Source: Hydrogenophaga sp.
Lineage (GTDB): Bacteria; Pseudomonadota; Gammaproteobacteria; Burkholderiales; Burkholderiaceae_C
Assembly (NCBI GenBank): GCA_018993155.1
Contig: JAGKSX010000069.1
Span: forward strand, 1 to 64,000
Reading direction: 5' to 3'
Length of the DNA stretch: 64,000 nucleotides
In this document: positions 16,286 to 24,173 of the stretch, in pieces
Position numbering within the stretch: the first letter of the stretch is position 1
Layout: each line of letters begins with the position of its first letter
Translations under genes and position numbers: made by a program
The notes under the pieces: generated by a model
What the model saw: the letters and a program-made list of their open reading frames with translations, nothing else
Told to the model about the DNA's origin: nothing
Databases searched by the model: none

Positions 16286-17311
16286 TCAACCCTTCGGGTA
16301 TTTCGCGTTGGCCTTCTGCACGAAGCTGTTGGTGTAGACGGCGTTCAGGTCCAGCTTGGCCTTGGCCAGTTCGGCGTCCACGCTGGCCAGCGCGCGAAAG
16401 GCGGTGTCCGCGCCCTTGGCCGGGAAGCTGCCATCGGGCGAGAGCGCGCCCTTGGCGGCCATGAACGCGTCGATGTAGACCGCGCGGTCGCCCAGCAGGT
16501 AACTCTCGGGCACGGCCTTGATGATGTCGCCCGGACCGGCGGCCTGGATCCACTTGTCGGCGCGCACGATGGCATTGGTGAGCGCCTGTGCGGTGTTGGG
16601 GTTCCTGTCCAGGAAGGGCTGGGGCGCGTAGAGGCAGGCCGCAGGCATGGGGCCCCCGAACACCTTGGCCGACTCGGCCACGATGCGCGTGTCGGAGATG
16701 ATCTTGAGGTCGCCCGAGCGCTGCAGCAGGGTGATGACCGGGTCGAGGTTGCTGATGGCGTCGATCTGGCCCGCGCGCATCGCGGCCACCGCACCGTTGC
16801 CCGCGCCCACGCCGACGATGCTCACGTCGCTGGGCTTGAGGCCGGCCTTGGCGAGCACGAAGTTGACCATCACGTTGGTCGAGCTGCCCGGCGCGGTCAC
16901 GCCGATCTTCTTGCCCTTGAGGTCGGTGATGGCCTTGTAGCCGCCCATGGTCTTGGGGTTGACGCCGAGCACGATCTGCGGTGCCAGGCCCTGCAGCGCG
17001 AAGGCGCGCATGGGCTGGCCCTTGAACTGCATGTTGACCGTGTGCTCGAAGGCGCCGGAGACCACGTCGGCGCTGCCACCCACCACCGCGGCCAGCGCGC
17101 GCGAGCCGCCCGCAAAGTCGACGATGGTCACGTCCAGTCCCTCGGCCTTGAAGTAGCCCAGCTGTTCGGCGATGGTCAGCGGCAGGTAGTACAGCAGGTT
17201 CTTGCCGCCCACGGCGATCGTGACCTTGGGTTTCTCCACGCCCTGCGCGAATCCGAACGGGGGCAGGACCGCGGCGGCCAGGCCACCGGCCATCAGGTGT
17301 CGTCTTTGCAT
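16286..17311 (-). CDS. ABC importer substrate-binding protein (NMT1/THI5-like)
   Basis: 341 residues. The N-terminus MQRRHLMAGGLAAA is a twin-Arg-like or Sec signal peptide ending near GFAQG (residue 24). The mature part has the two-lobed NMT1/SsuA pattern: a lobe-1 motif GYFKAEGLDVTIVDFAGGSRAL and PGSSTNVMVNFVLAKAGL in the hinge region. As first gene of the operon it should define ligand specificity, which I cannot assign. No regulator gene is adjacent. Confidence 0.87.
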   Translation of the reverse strand: MQRRHLMAGGLAAAVLPPFGFAQGVEKPKVTIAVGGKNLLYYLPLTIAEQLGYFKAEGLDVTIVDFAGGSRALAAVVGGSADVVSGAFEHTVNMQFKGQPMRAFALQGLAPQIVLGVNPKTMGGYKAITDLKGKKIGVTAPGSSTNVMVNFVLAKAGLKPSDVSIVGVGAGNGAVAAMRAGQIDAISNLDPVITLLQRSGDLKIISDTRIVAESAKVFGGPMPAACLYAPQPFLDRNPNTAQALTNAIVRADKWIQAAGPGDIIKAVPESYLLGDRAVYIDAFMAAKGALSPDGSFPAKGADTAFRALASVDAELAKAKLDLNAVYTNSFVQKANAKYPKG

Positions 17312-17417
17312 CGGTGTCTCCTTGATGTGGGGCGCCGCCAGGGCCGGGTGGTATGCCCCTGGGGGTATGTTGGAGACGCCATGGTAGCCCCGGGTCCGGC
17401 CCAGCGCATCCGGGAAA

Positions 17418-18182
17418 TCACGGCAGGGGCAGGCCGTCCACGAACACCTTGAGCTCGTTGGGCTCGAAGGCGGTCCATTGTTCGTTGCTGGTCAGTGGCG
17501 TGGTCACGACCACGGCGGCGCGGTCGCCGGGGTGGTTGAGTTCGGCGAAGTTCACCGTCCAGTCCTGGTCCATCAGCGTGGCCTGGGCGAACGGGTGCTG
17601 GCGCACCAGCCAGTGCAGCTTGGTGCTGCAGTGGGCCCACAGGGCCTCGCCGTTGGAGAGCAGGAAATTGAAGGTGCCGAACTGGCGCACCTGCGGCACC
17701 AGCTCGCGCAGCGTGAGGGTGAGTTCGCGCACATCGGGCAGGCCGGCGTGCGACTTGGCGAGTTCCTGCATCAGCCAGCAGAAGGCGCGCTCGCTGTCGG
17801 TGGTGCCCACCGGGCGGAAGTGGCTGTGCAGCGTGGGCGCGTAGTCCTTGAGGTCGCCGTTGTGCGCGAACACCCACTGGCGGCCCCAGAGTTCGCGCAC
17901 GAAGGGATGGGCGTTTTCCAGCGCCACGGCGCCGATGGTGGCCTTGCGCACGTGGGCGATGATGTTGCGGCTCTTGAGCGGGTACTGCTGCAGGAAGGCC
18001 GCCATCGGCGAGTCGGACGCGCTCTGGTGGTCCACGAACAGCCGCAGGCCCTTGCCTTCGAAGAAGGCGATGCCCCAGCCATCGGCGTGGTGGTCGGTCT
18101 TGCCGCCGCGCTGGCAGAAACCGGTGAAGCTGAAGGCCGCGTCGGTCGGCGTGGCGCAATTGAGTCCGAGCAGTTGGCACAT
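17418..18182 (-). CDS. class II glutamine amidotransferase
   Basis: 254 residues starting MCQLLGLN. After Met removal Cys2 is the N-terminal nucleophile of the Ntn-type amidotransferase. RGGKTDHHADGWG and FAHNGDL are the glutamine-binding segments seen in YafJ/GATase_4 proteins, and HVRKATIG is also conserved. The fold is complete but no synthase domain is fused, as in YafJ, whose physiological partner is not firmly known. It lies 5 bp downstream of the DHA2 exporter gene on the same strand, probably co-transcribed. The ATG at 18182 is required by the Cys2 rule. Confidence 0.87.
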   Translation of the reverse strand: MCQLLGLNCATPTDAAFSFTGFCQRGGKTDHHADGWGIAFFEGKGLRLFVDHQSASDSPMAAFLQQYPLKSRNIIAHVRKATIGAVALENAHPFVRELWGRQWVFAHNGDLKDYAPTLHSHFRPVGTTDSERAFCWLMQELAKSHAGLPDVRELTLTLRELVPQVRQFGTFNFLLSNGEALWAHCSTKLHWLVRQHPFAQATLMDQDWTVNFAELNHPGDRAAVVVTTPLTSNEQWTAFEPNELKVFVDGLPLP

Positions 18183-18187
18183 GCTGT

Positions 18188-19693
18188 TTATTGTGACGCC
18201 TGGGCCGAGGGCGCCGCCTTGAGTCTCAGCGCGGCGGTCAGTGCGAGCGCACAGATGGCCGCGAGCATCAGAAAGGTTTCCTCGAACGCCGCCACGCGCG
18301 CCGGGGTGGCCACGCCGCCGGTGGTGAGCTGCGCGCCGTGCGCGGCCAGGCGCCATTCGAGCACGATGCCGCACAGGCTCACGCCGGCCGCGCCGCCGAG
18401 CATGCGCAGGAAGTTGATGACGCTCGCGCCCTGTGCGATGTCCACGCGCTCGAGCCCGCGCATGGCGCCGATGTTGAGCGAGGGCAGGATGAAGCCCAGG
18501 CCGATGCGGCCGACGATGGCCCAGGTCACCAGCAGCGGGATGATCTGCGCCGGGCGGCTGGGGTCGATGGTGGCCATGAGACCGAACGACGCGGAGAGCA
18601 GCACCAGGCCGATGCTCACCAGCCGGTGCGTGGGCTGCTCGTCGGCCAGGCGCCCCACCATTGCGATGGCCACCGCCAGCACCAGCCCGGCCGGCAGCAG
18701 GATGGTGCCGACGTGGGAGGCCGAGAGGCCCAGGCCGCTCTGCATGTAGACCGGCAGCAGGTAGGTGGAGCCGAACAGGGCGATGCCGTAGATGAAGGCC
18801 ACGATGCTGCCCATCGCGAAGCGCCGGTCCTTGAACAGCGTGAGGTTCATGAGCGGGTCCGTGCCTTGGTCGGGCTGGCGCCGGCGCGCGCGCAGCGTTC
18901 GCCGCTCCAGCACCACGAAGGCCAGCAGCGCCAGGAACGCGCCACCCAGCAGCAGGGTGGCCGTGGTGGCGGTGCCGCCGTGCAGCTCGACCAGGCCGTT
19001 GAGCAGGCACAGCGTGCCCACGGCGGCCAGCAGCAGGCCGCGCCAGTCCAGTCCGCCGCCCTGCGGGTTGGCGGCGGCGCCACCCGGCGAGGTGGTGGGC
19101 ACGAAGCGGTGTGCGAGCCAGAGCGAGGCCAGGCAGAACGGCACCACCATGAAGAAGATCGAGCGCCAGCCGAAACCGTCCACCAGCAGGCCGCCGATGC
19201 TGGGCCCGAGCGCGGGTGCGAGCACCACGCCCATGCCGAAGATGCCGCTGGCCCGGCCCTGCTCGTGGGGCTGGAAGGCGCGCAGGATGATGATGGCCGG
19301 GATCGGCTGCACCACGCCCGCGGCCAGGCCCTCGGCCACGCGCGCGGCCAGCACCACCGGGTAGTCGTTGGCGAAGCCGCCGGCGATGCCGCCCGCCATC
19401 AGCAGGCACATGCAGCCCACGTAGGTGCGCCGGTAGCCGTAGCGCGCCAGCAGCCAGGGGGTGGTGAGCATGGAGACCGTCATGGCCGCCATGAAGCCGG
19501 AAGTGACCCACTGCGCGCGCTCCTGGCCGAGCGTGAAGTGGTGGCTCATGTCGGGAATCGCCACGTTGATGATGGTGGACGACATGATGGCCGCCATGGT
19601 GCCGACCATCACCGAAAGCAGCAGCAGCCAGCGGTAACGCTCGCCGTACCGTTCGCGCAAAGCGGGCAGGGAATGGTCGGGCGGTGGGCTCAT
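18188..19693 (-). CDS. DHA2-family major facilitator exporter (EmrB/QacA type)
   Basis: 501 residues with about 14 predicted membrane helices, the topology of DHA2 drug:H+ antiporters. Helix 1 contains the characteristic SSTIINVAIPDM segment (motif D1), and LLARYGYRRTYVG is the motif A loop. A motif-C-like segment with GMGVVLAPALGPSIGG lies in helix 5. There is no adjacent EmrA-type periplasmic adaptor or TetR regulator, so substrate and control are unknown. It is followed by the amidotransferase gene. Confidence 0.87.
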   Translation of the reverse strand: MSPPPDHSLPALRERYGERYRWLLLLSVMVGTMAAIMSSTIINVAIPDMSHHFTLGQERAQWVTSGFMAAMTVSMLTTPWLLARYGYRRTYVGCMCLLMAGGIAGGFANDYPVVLAARVAEGLAAGVVQPIPAIIILRAFQPHEQGRASGIFGMGVVLAPALGPSIGGLLVDGFGWRSIFFMVVPFCLASLWLAHRFVPTTSPGGAAANPQGGGLDWRGLLLAAVGTLCLLNGLVELHGGTATTATLLLGGAFLALLAFVVLERRTLRARRRQPDQGTDPLMNLTLFKDRRFAMGSIVAFIYGIALFGSTYLLPVYMQSGLGLSASHVGTILLPAGLVLAVAIAMVGRLADEQPTHRLVSIGLVLLSASFGLMATIDPSRPAQIIPLLVTWAIVGRIGLGFILPSLNIGAMRGLERVDIAQGASVINFLRMLGGAAGVSLCGIVLEWRLAAHGAQLTTGGVATPARVAAFEETFLMLAAICALALTAALRLKAAPSAQASQ

Positions 19694-19833
19694 GGGGTGG
19701 GTGCCGTGGTGACGGTCAAGCTTAGCGCCTTTGCGGGCCGGACCGCGAACGGGCGCGCGTCATCGGGCACTGTAGGGGGGTCGGGTATATTGCCCCAGGT
19801 CTCTTTGTCTCTCTCCGCGCCCCTTCTCCCTCC

Positions 19834-20943
19834 ATGCCACCTGTCCCGAACGCTTCACTGATCATTCGCGGCCTGCTGCTGCTGATCGTGGCGGCCGGTG
19901 TCTACTTCTTCCGTGGCTTCCTGGTGCCGGTGCTGGCCGCGCTCATCATCGGTTTCGCCAGCTGGCCGCTGTACCGCCGGGGCGTGCGCGCCTGCGGCGG
20001 GCGCACCGCGCTGGCGGCCAGCCTGGCCCTGGTGGTGGTGGTCGTGGTGCTGGTGGTGCCGCTGAGCCTGGCCTTGCACTACGCGCTGAAGGAGGCGGGT
20101 GGGCTGGTGGCCTGGCTGCTGGACGTGAACCGCTACGGCGCCCCGCCGCCGCAGTGGATCGAAGCCCTGCCCTGGGTGGGCGAGACGCTGGCCTCCTACT
20201 GGCGCGAGCACCTGGGCGAGCCGCACGCGCTGGGCGACTGGATCCAGCTGCTCAGCGGCCAGCACATCGGCAACATCTATCGCATGGTGCTCAGCGCCAC
20301 GGGCGATGCCGTCAACCTCGCGCTGACGGTGCTGTTCATGCTGATCACGCTGTTCTTCGTCTACAAGGACGGCGCGCGCATCGCCGGCCAGCTCGACACC
20401 ATCGGCGAGCGCATCCTGCCGCTGCAGTGGCAGCGTTTCTCGCGTGTGGTGCCGGCCACCGTGAGCGCCACCGTGACCGGCCTGGGCCTGATCGCCATCG
20501 GCGAAGGCGTGGTGCTGGGCGTGGCGTACTGGGTGGCGGGGGTCCCCTCGCCGGTGCTGCTGGGCGTGGCCACCGGTTTCATGGCGCTGATCCCCGGCGG
20601 CGCGCCGCTGTCGTTCAGCCTGGTCTCGCTCTACCTCGTGGGCTCGGGCCACCTGTGGGCCGGCGTGGGCCTGTTCGCCTGGGGCTCGATCGAACTCTTC
20701 ATCGTGGACAAGACCCTGCGCCCGCGCCTGGTGGGCGGGCCGGTGAAGCTGCCCTTCCTGCCGACCTTCTTCGGTCTGGTGGGTGGCGTGAAGACCATGG
20801 GCATTGTCGGCCTGTTCGTGGGCCCGGTGCTGATGGCGCTGCTGGTGGCGATCTGGCGCGAGTGGCTGCACAGCCTCAGCGCGGCGCCCACGCCACCGCC
20901 GGTGCCGCCGTCCGAGCCGGACCACCCGCCGCGCGAGCCCTAG
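19834..20943 (+). CDS. AI-2E family membrane transporter (YdiK/PerM-like)
   Basis: 369 residues with an N-terminal pair of helices, a soluble segment (about 85-150), and a C-terminal helix bundle ending in a Pro-rich tail. The pattern PGGAPLSFSLVSLYLVG and VGLFVGPVLMALLVA is typical of the AI-2E transporter family. The actual cargo of YdiK-type members is not established. Its TAG stop at 20941-20943 lies inside the 6-bp target duplication of the adjoining insertion sequence. The gene is intact. A TATATT at about 19783-19788 upstream could be a -10 element. Confidence 0.83.
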   Translation: MPPVPNASLIIRGLLLLIVAAGVYFFRGFLVPVLAALIIGFASWPLYRRGVRACGGRTALAASLALVVVVVVLVVPLSLALHYALKEAGGLVAWLLDVNRYGAPPPQWIEALPWVGETLASYWREHLGEPHALGDWIQLLSGQHIGNIYRMVLSATGDAVNLALTVLFMLITLFFVYKDGARIAGQLDTIGERILPLQWQRFSRVVPATVSATVTGLGLIAIGEGVVLGVAYWVAGVPSPVLLGVATGFMALIPGGAPLSFSLVSLYLVGSGHLWAGVGLFAWGSIELFIVDKTLRPRLVGGPVKLPFLPTFFGLVGGVKTMGIVGLFVGPVLMALLVAIWREWLHSLSAAPTPPPVPPSEPDHPPREP

Positions 20944-20944
20944 C
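20939..20944. repeat. target-site duplication, left copy
   Basis: CCTAGC directly abuts the left end of the insertion sequence and is repeated exactly at 21970-21975. It contains the TAG stop of the AI-2E family gene. A perfect 6-bp duplication points to a recent transposition event. Confidence 0.9.
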
Positions 20945-20969
20945 TGTGAAGTCTCAATAGGTTGTTCAT
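20945..20969 (+). repeat. IS left terminal inverted repeat
   Basis: 25 bp beginning TGTGAAGTCTC and ending GGTTGTTCAT. It matches the reverse complement of the right end at 21 of 25 positions; mismatches are at positions 4, 5, 13 and 14. Its inner 7 bases also form the outer half of the 14-bp arm that can pair with the transposase start region. Confidence 0.88.
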
Positions 20970-21036
20970 CTGTCTCGGATTTGAGAAGCTGTGGTTACCA
21001 GGCCAAGCAACTCAAGTCAGGAGAGACAGATGAACA
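20963..21036 (+). promoter_or_regulatory. inverted repeat able to hide the transposase start site (fold-back)
   Basis: The 14-base arms TGTTCATCTGTCTC (20963-20976) and GAGACAGATGAACA (21023-21036) are perfectly complementary. The right arm contains the transposase ATG (21030-21032) and the end of its ribosome-binding site (AGGAG at 21019-21023). A second 5-bp pairing, TTGAG 20981-20985 with CTCAA 21011-21015, extends the stem. RNA entering from the upstream gene would fold and block translation; RNA started inside the element after 20976 would not. This matches the logic known for fold-back inhibition in other insertion sequences. The role here is inferred. Confidence 0.65.
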
Positions 21037-21974
21037 GTCATAAGCATGCTCGATTGACGCCCGCAGGTCGAGCCCTGTTGATAGGCCGGGTGCTGGATCA
21101 GGGGTGGAGCATGGCGGCGGCGGCTCAGGCCGTGGGCGTGAGTTGCCGAACCGGTTTCAAGTGGCTGGCCCGCTTCAGGGCCGAGGGCCCAGGCGGTCTG
21201 TGTGATCGCAGCTCCCGGCCTCGACGCAGCCCAGCGGCCTGCCCCGCCGAGCAGGTGTGCCAGTTCGAGCTGCATCGCCGACAGCGCCAGCCGCTGTGGC
21301 GCATCGCCCGCGAGTGCGGTCGTAGCCTGGCCACCGTGGCCCGGCACATGGCCCGCCTGGGCTTGAGCCGCTTGAGCGCCTTGCAACCACCCGTGCCCGT
21401 GTACCGCTATGAGCGGGCCAGTCCTGGCGAGTTGTTGCACATCGACACCAAGCGCCTGGGACGCATCCAGGGTGTTGGCCACCGCATCACAGGTCAACGC
21501 CAGCACCGCAACCGTGGCATTGGCTGGGATGCCGTTCACCTGGCCATCGACGATCACTCTCGGGTCTCCTTTGCCCGGGTACTCAGCGACGAGACGGCCC
21601 TGAACTGCGTGCAGTTCCTGCGCCAGGCCGTGGACTACTACGCCAGCCTGGGCGTGCGCATCGAGCGCGTCATGACCGACAACGGCGCGGGCTACAAGAA
21701 CACCTTCGGGGCGGCCTGCCAGGAACTGGGCATCCGGCACATCCGCACACGGCCCTACACGCCCAAGACCAACGGCAAGGCCGAGCGCTTCGTACAGACC
21801 AGCCTGCGCGAGTGGGCCTATGCCCGGCCCTACGAGAGTTCAGCCCAGCGCCAGGCTGCTTTGCAGCCATTCATTGACGCCTACAACTGGTGTCGCCCAC
21901 ACTCCGCTCTGAACCATCAGCCGCCCATGAGCCGCATCCCGGCCATGAACAACCTCCTGAGACTCAACACCTAG
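21030..21974 (+). CDS. IS481 family transposase
   Basis: 314 residues from the ATG at 21030, preceded by an AGGAG ribosome-binding site; a GTG at 20991 would lack one. An N-terminal helix-turn-helix (about 10-60, with AAAQAVGVSCRTGFKWLARF spaced over residues 28-47) is followed by an RNase-H-like DDE core. Candidate catalytic residues are Asp in LLHIDTKRLG, Asp in VMTDNGAGY and Glu in NGKAERFVQ. The frame runs through the right inverted repeat, and its TAG stop (21972-21974) lies in the duplicated target DNA, not in the element. The length of the protein in other copies would therefore depend on the insertion site. Confidence 0.92.
   Translation: MNSHKHARLTPAGRALLIGRVLDQGWSMAAAAQAVGVSCRTGFKWLARFRAEGPGGLCDRSSRPRRSPAACPAEQVCQFELHRRQRQPLWRIARECGRSLATVARHMARLGLSRLSALQPPVPVYRYERASPGELLHIDTKRLGRIQGVGHRITGQRQHRNRGIGWDAVHLAIDDHSRVSFARVLSDETALNCVQFLRQAVDYYASLGVRIERVMTDNGAGYKNTFGAACQELGIRHIRTRPYTPKTNGKAERFVQTSLREWAYARPYESSAQRQAALQPFIDAYNWCRPHSALNHQPPMSRIPAMNNLLRLNT
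21945..21969 (-). repeat. IS right terminal inverted repeat
   Basis: 25 bp; read on the minus strand it begins TGTTGAGTCTC and ends GGTTGTTCAT. It lies wholly within the 3' end of the transposase coding sequence, so the last eight or so residues of the protein are dictated by the repeat. Confidence 0.88.
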
Positions 21975-21975
21975 C
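21970..21975. repeat. target-site duplication, right copy
   Basis: Second copy of CCTAGC, abutting the right end of the insertion sequence. It provides TAG to the transposase on the plus strand (21972-21974) and the stop of the cysteine-rich gene on the minus strand (21971-21973). Confidence 0.9.
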
Positions 21976-22204
21976 CGGCCGCTTCGCGCGCCGCGCGCAG
22001 GGCCTGGGCCGCGCAGGCCGCGCAGATGCAGGCCTGGCCGCGCGCGGCCTCGGAGATGCGCTTGAACAGATCGGGGCTGAAGGTCGCATCCACGCACCAG
22101 CAGGGTGGCTGGGGTTCACCGGTCTCGCGCTGGATTTCCATGGCGCAGCGGTTGTCGGCGCCGCAGAGCGGGCAGCGGCCGGGGTCGATCGGGGCGGCGG
22201 GCAT
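21971..22204 (-). CDS. cysteine-rich CWC-type small protein
   Basis: 77 residues with eight cysteines: Cys11, Cys14, Cys20, Cys35, Cys37 (in PPCWCVDA), Cys59, Cys61 and Cys64. The arrangement CPLCG...C...CWC...CxCxxC is that of the Cysteine-rich CWC family, small proteobacterial proteins presumed to bind zinc; their role is unknown. Its stop codon lies in the right copy of the IS target duplication. Before the insertion it would have overlapped the stop of the AI-2E family gene. The coding sequence is undamaged. Confidence 0.8.
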   Translation of the reverse strand: MPAAPIDPGRCPLCGADNRCAMEIQRETGEPQPPCWCVDATFSPDLFKRISEAARGQACICAACAAQALRAAREAAG

Positions 22205-22264
22205 GGCGCAGTGTATGACGCCTCAGCGACAAGCGCAGCGCCCCGCCTCACTACCATGGGTCGC

Positions 22265-23080
22265 ATGAACGACGACGCACCCACACCCCCTTCCGAAGGC
22301 CGCATCCGCACCGAGGTGCAAGGCCCTGTGCTGCTGATCGCGATCGACCGCGCGGCCAAGCGCAACGGCTTCACGCCGGCCATGCTGCAGGCGCTGGCCG
22401 AGGCCTACACCCGGCTCGACGACGACCCCGCGCTGCGCGTGGGCGTGCTGCACGCCGAGGGCGGCCACTTCACCGCCGGGCTGGACCTGCCCAGCTTCGC
22501 GCCGCTGATGCAGCGCGGCGAACGCGCCATCGCCGAGGGCCTGGTGGACCCGCTCAACCTGGGCCGCCCCGGCCTGCGTCGGCGCAGCAAGCCGATGGTG
22601 GTGGCTGTCAAGGGCATCACCTACACGCTGGGCATCGAGCTCATGCTGGCGGCCGACATCGTGGTCGCGGCCGACGACTGCCGCTTCTCGCAGCTGGAGG
22701 TGCAGCGAGGCATCATGGCCACGGGCGGCGCCACGCTGCGCATGGTCGAGCGCGCGGGCCTGGGCAACGCGCTGCTGCACCTGTTGACGGCGGACGTGTT
22801 CGACAGCGCCGAGGCGCTGCGCCTGCATTTCGTGCAGCGCGTGGTGCCCGCCGGCAGCGAGCTCGACGAGGCCCTGCGCATCGCGCAGGCGATCGCCCAG
22901 CAGGCGCCGCTGGCGGTGGTGGCCACGCGGCTCAACGCGCTCAAGGCGGTGGAAGAAGGCCCGATGGCCGCGGCCGACGAATTCGAGGCCACGCAGCAGC
23001 GCCTGGCGAACAGCGAGGACGCGCGCGAAGGCGTGTTGTCCTTCCAGGCCAAGCGCGCCGCGCGCTTCACCGGGCGCTGA
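22265..23080 (+). CDS. enoyl-CoA hydratase/isomerase family protein (crotonase)
   Basis: 271 residues from the ATG at 22265; another ATG lies three codons upstream. The crotonase fold is shown by HFTAGLDLPSFA at about 75-86, which supplies one oxyanion-hole backbone position, and by KGITYTLGIELMLAADIVVA, which supplies the second. The usual two catalytic Glu residues of true hydratases are not obvious: the residues near 120-145 read LEVQRGIMATGG. It may therefore be an isomerase, thioesterase-like or other crotonase rather than a beta-oxidation hydratase. Its end overlaps the convergent acyltransferase gene by 14 bp. Confidence 0.82.
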   Translation: MNDDAPTPPSEGRIRTEVQGPVLLIAIDRAAKRNGFTPAMLQALAEAYTRLDDDPALRVGVLHAEGGHFTAGLDLPSFAPLMQRGERAIAEGLVDPLNLGRPGLRRRSKPMVVAVKGITYTLGIELMLAADIVVAADDCRFSQLEVQRGIMATGGATLRMVERAGLGNALLHLLTADVFDSAEALRLHFVQRVVPAGSELDEALRIAQAIAQQAPLAVVATRLNALKAVEEGPMAAADEFEATQQRLANSEDAREGVLSFQAKRAARFTGR

Positions 23081-24173
23081 GCGGCACCGTCCCGGCCAGG
23101 GCCGGCTCGCGCCGGCGCCCGATGCGGCCCAGCGGTTGTTCGACCGCGTGGTGGAACAGCGCCCCCGCCACGTTGCACGCGAGCCAAGCCAGCAGCACAC
23201 CGAGCGTCTGCACCTCGGCGTCGGCGTTGCCGTAGCGCGTGAACAGCGCGTTGACCACCAGCGCGATGGGGAAGTTGAGCAGGAACACCGCGTAGGAAAT
23301 GCGGCTCAGGTAAGCCACCACGCGGTTGCGCGGCCAGGTGAACAGCCAGCCCTGGCGCTGCGAACAGGCCAGCGCCAGACACACCGCGAGCGCCAGCGCG
23401 ATGCGCTCGCGGAAGTCGATCGCCAGCGCCAGCAGCGTCATCGTCACCAGGGCGCCGAGCAGCCAGCGGCCGCTGCGCCAGGCCTCGTCGCTGCGGGCGG
23501 CCCACCAGGTCAGCGCGCCCAGGCCGTAGGCGCCGAAGAAGTACAGCGCCCAGCTGTCCCAGTCGCTCTCGCGGTTGAAGTGCAGCAGCGAGGCCGCCAC
23601 CACGATCACCACCAGCGCCTGCGCCCAGGCGCCGGCCGCGTGCTGGCGGCGCGCCAGCCAGAGCAGGCCCAGCAGCAGCGCGTAGAGCTGGAAGTCGATC
23701 GCCACGTACCAGACGCCGGCCGAGAGCGAGTCCACGTCCAGCAGCGTGTGCAGCAGCAGCGCGTGCGAGACGAACTGCCACAGCCCGGGCGGCGCGGAAA
23801 GCGAGTCGTGCGCCATCCACAGGCGGGCCAGCTCGGTGCACAGCATGGCGATCAGCAGCGAGGCAATGTAGGGCAGGGCGGTGCGCACGTAGCGCTGGCC
23901 GACCTGGCCCAGCGGCGAGGCGGTGCGCAGAACGCCGTCGGGCGCGAGGCTGCGCGCCGCGAGGAACCCCGCGACCACCAGGAAGACCTGCACCGCCATG
24001 CGCGCGTCCTGGCTGAACCAGGTCACGAGCTCGGGCGCGAGCCGGTGTGTCCAGTCCGACATGGGGCCGTAGAAGGCGAGGTGGTGCAGCACGATCAGCT
24101 GCGAGCCCACGGCCTTGAGCAGGTCGATGAACATCAGGCGCTCACCCGCGCCGGCGCTCTCGACGGCCCTCAC
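23067..24173 (-). CDS. acyltransferase family 3 membrane protein (OafA/WecH-like)
   Basis: 368 residues with about ten membrane helices. The N-terminal FIDLLKAVGSQLIVLHHLAFYG carries the helix and conserved His pair of the acyltransferase-3 family. QVFLVVAGFLAARSL is the second typical segment. These proteins transfer acetyl or other acyl groups to surface sugars or lipids. The GTG at 24173 overlaps the preceding gene's stop in GTGA, which supports this start; an ATG 13 codons in (24134) is an alternative. Substrate unknown. Confidence 0.83.
   Translation of the reverse strand: MRAVESAGAGERLMFIDLLKAVGSQLIVLHHLAFYGPMSDWTHRLAPELVTWFSQDARMAVQVFLVVAGFLAARSLAPDGVLRTASPLGQVGQRYVRTALPYIASLLIAMLCTELARLWMAHDSLSAPPGLWQFVSHALLLHTLLDVDSLSAGVWYVAIDFQLYALLLGLLWLARRQHAAGAWAQALVVIVVAASLLHFNRESDWDSWALYFFGAYGLGALTWWAARSDEAWRSGRWLLGALVTMTLLALAIDFRERIALALAVCLALACSQRQGWLFTWPRNRVVAYLSRISYAVFLLNFPIALVVNALFTRYGNADAEVQTLGVLLAWLACNVAGALFHHAVEQPLGRIGRRREPALAGTVPLSAR

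Larger units (their letters stand above)
20945..21969 (+). mobile_element. IS481-type insertion sequence, 1025 bp, complete
   Basis: The element is bounded by 25-bp imperfect inverted repeats (20945-20969 and 21945-21969, 21 of 25 positions matching, both beginning TGT) and by a perfect 6-bp duplication CCTAGC. It holds one DDE transposase gene reading left to right. All parts are intact, so it may still be mobile. Before insertion the target was the overlap of two convergent stop codons (CTAG), and the duplication restored a stop to both neighbours. Family assignment rests on transposase motifs, size and single-gene structure. Confidence 0.9.
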
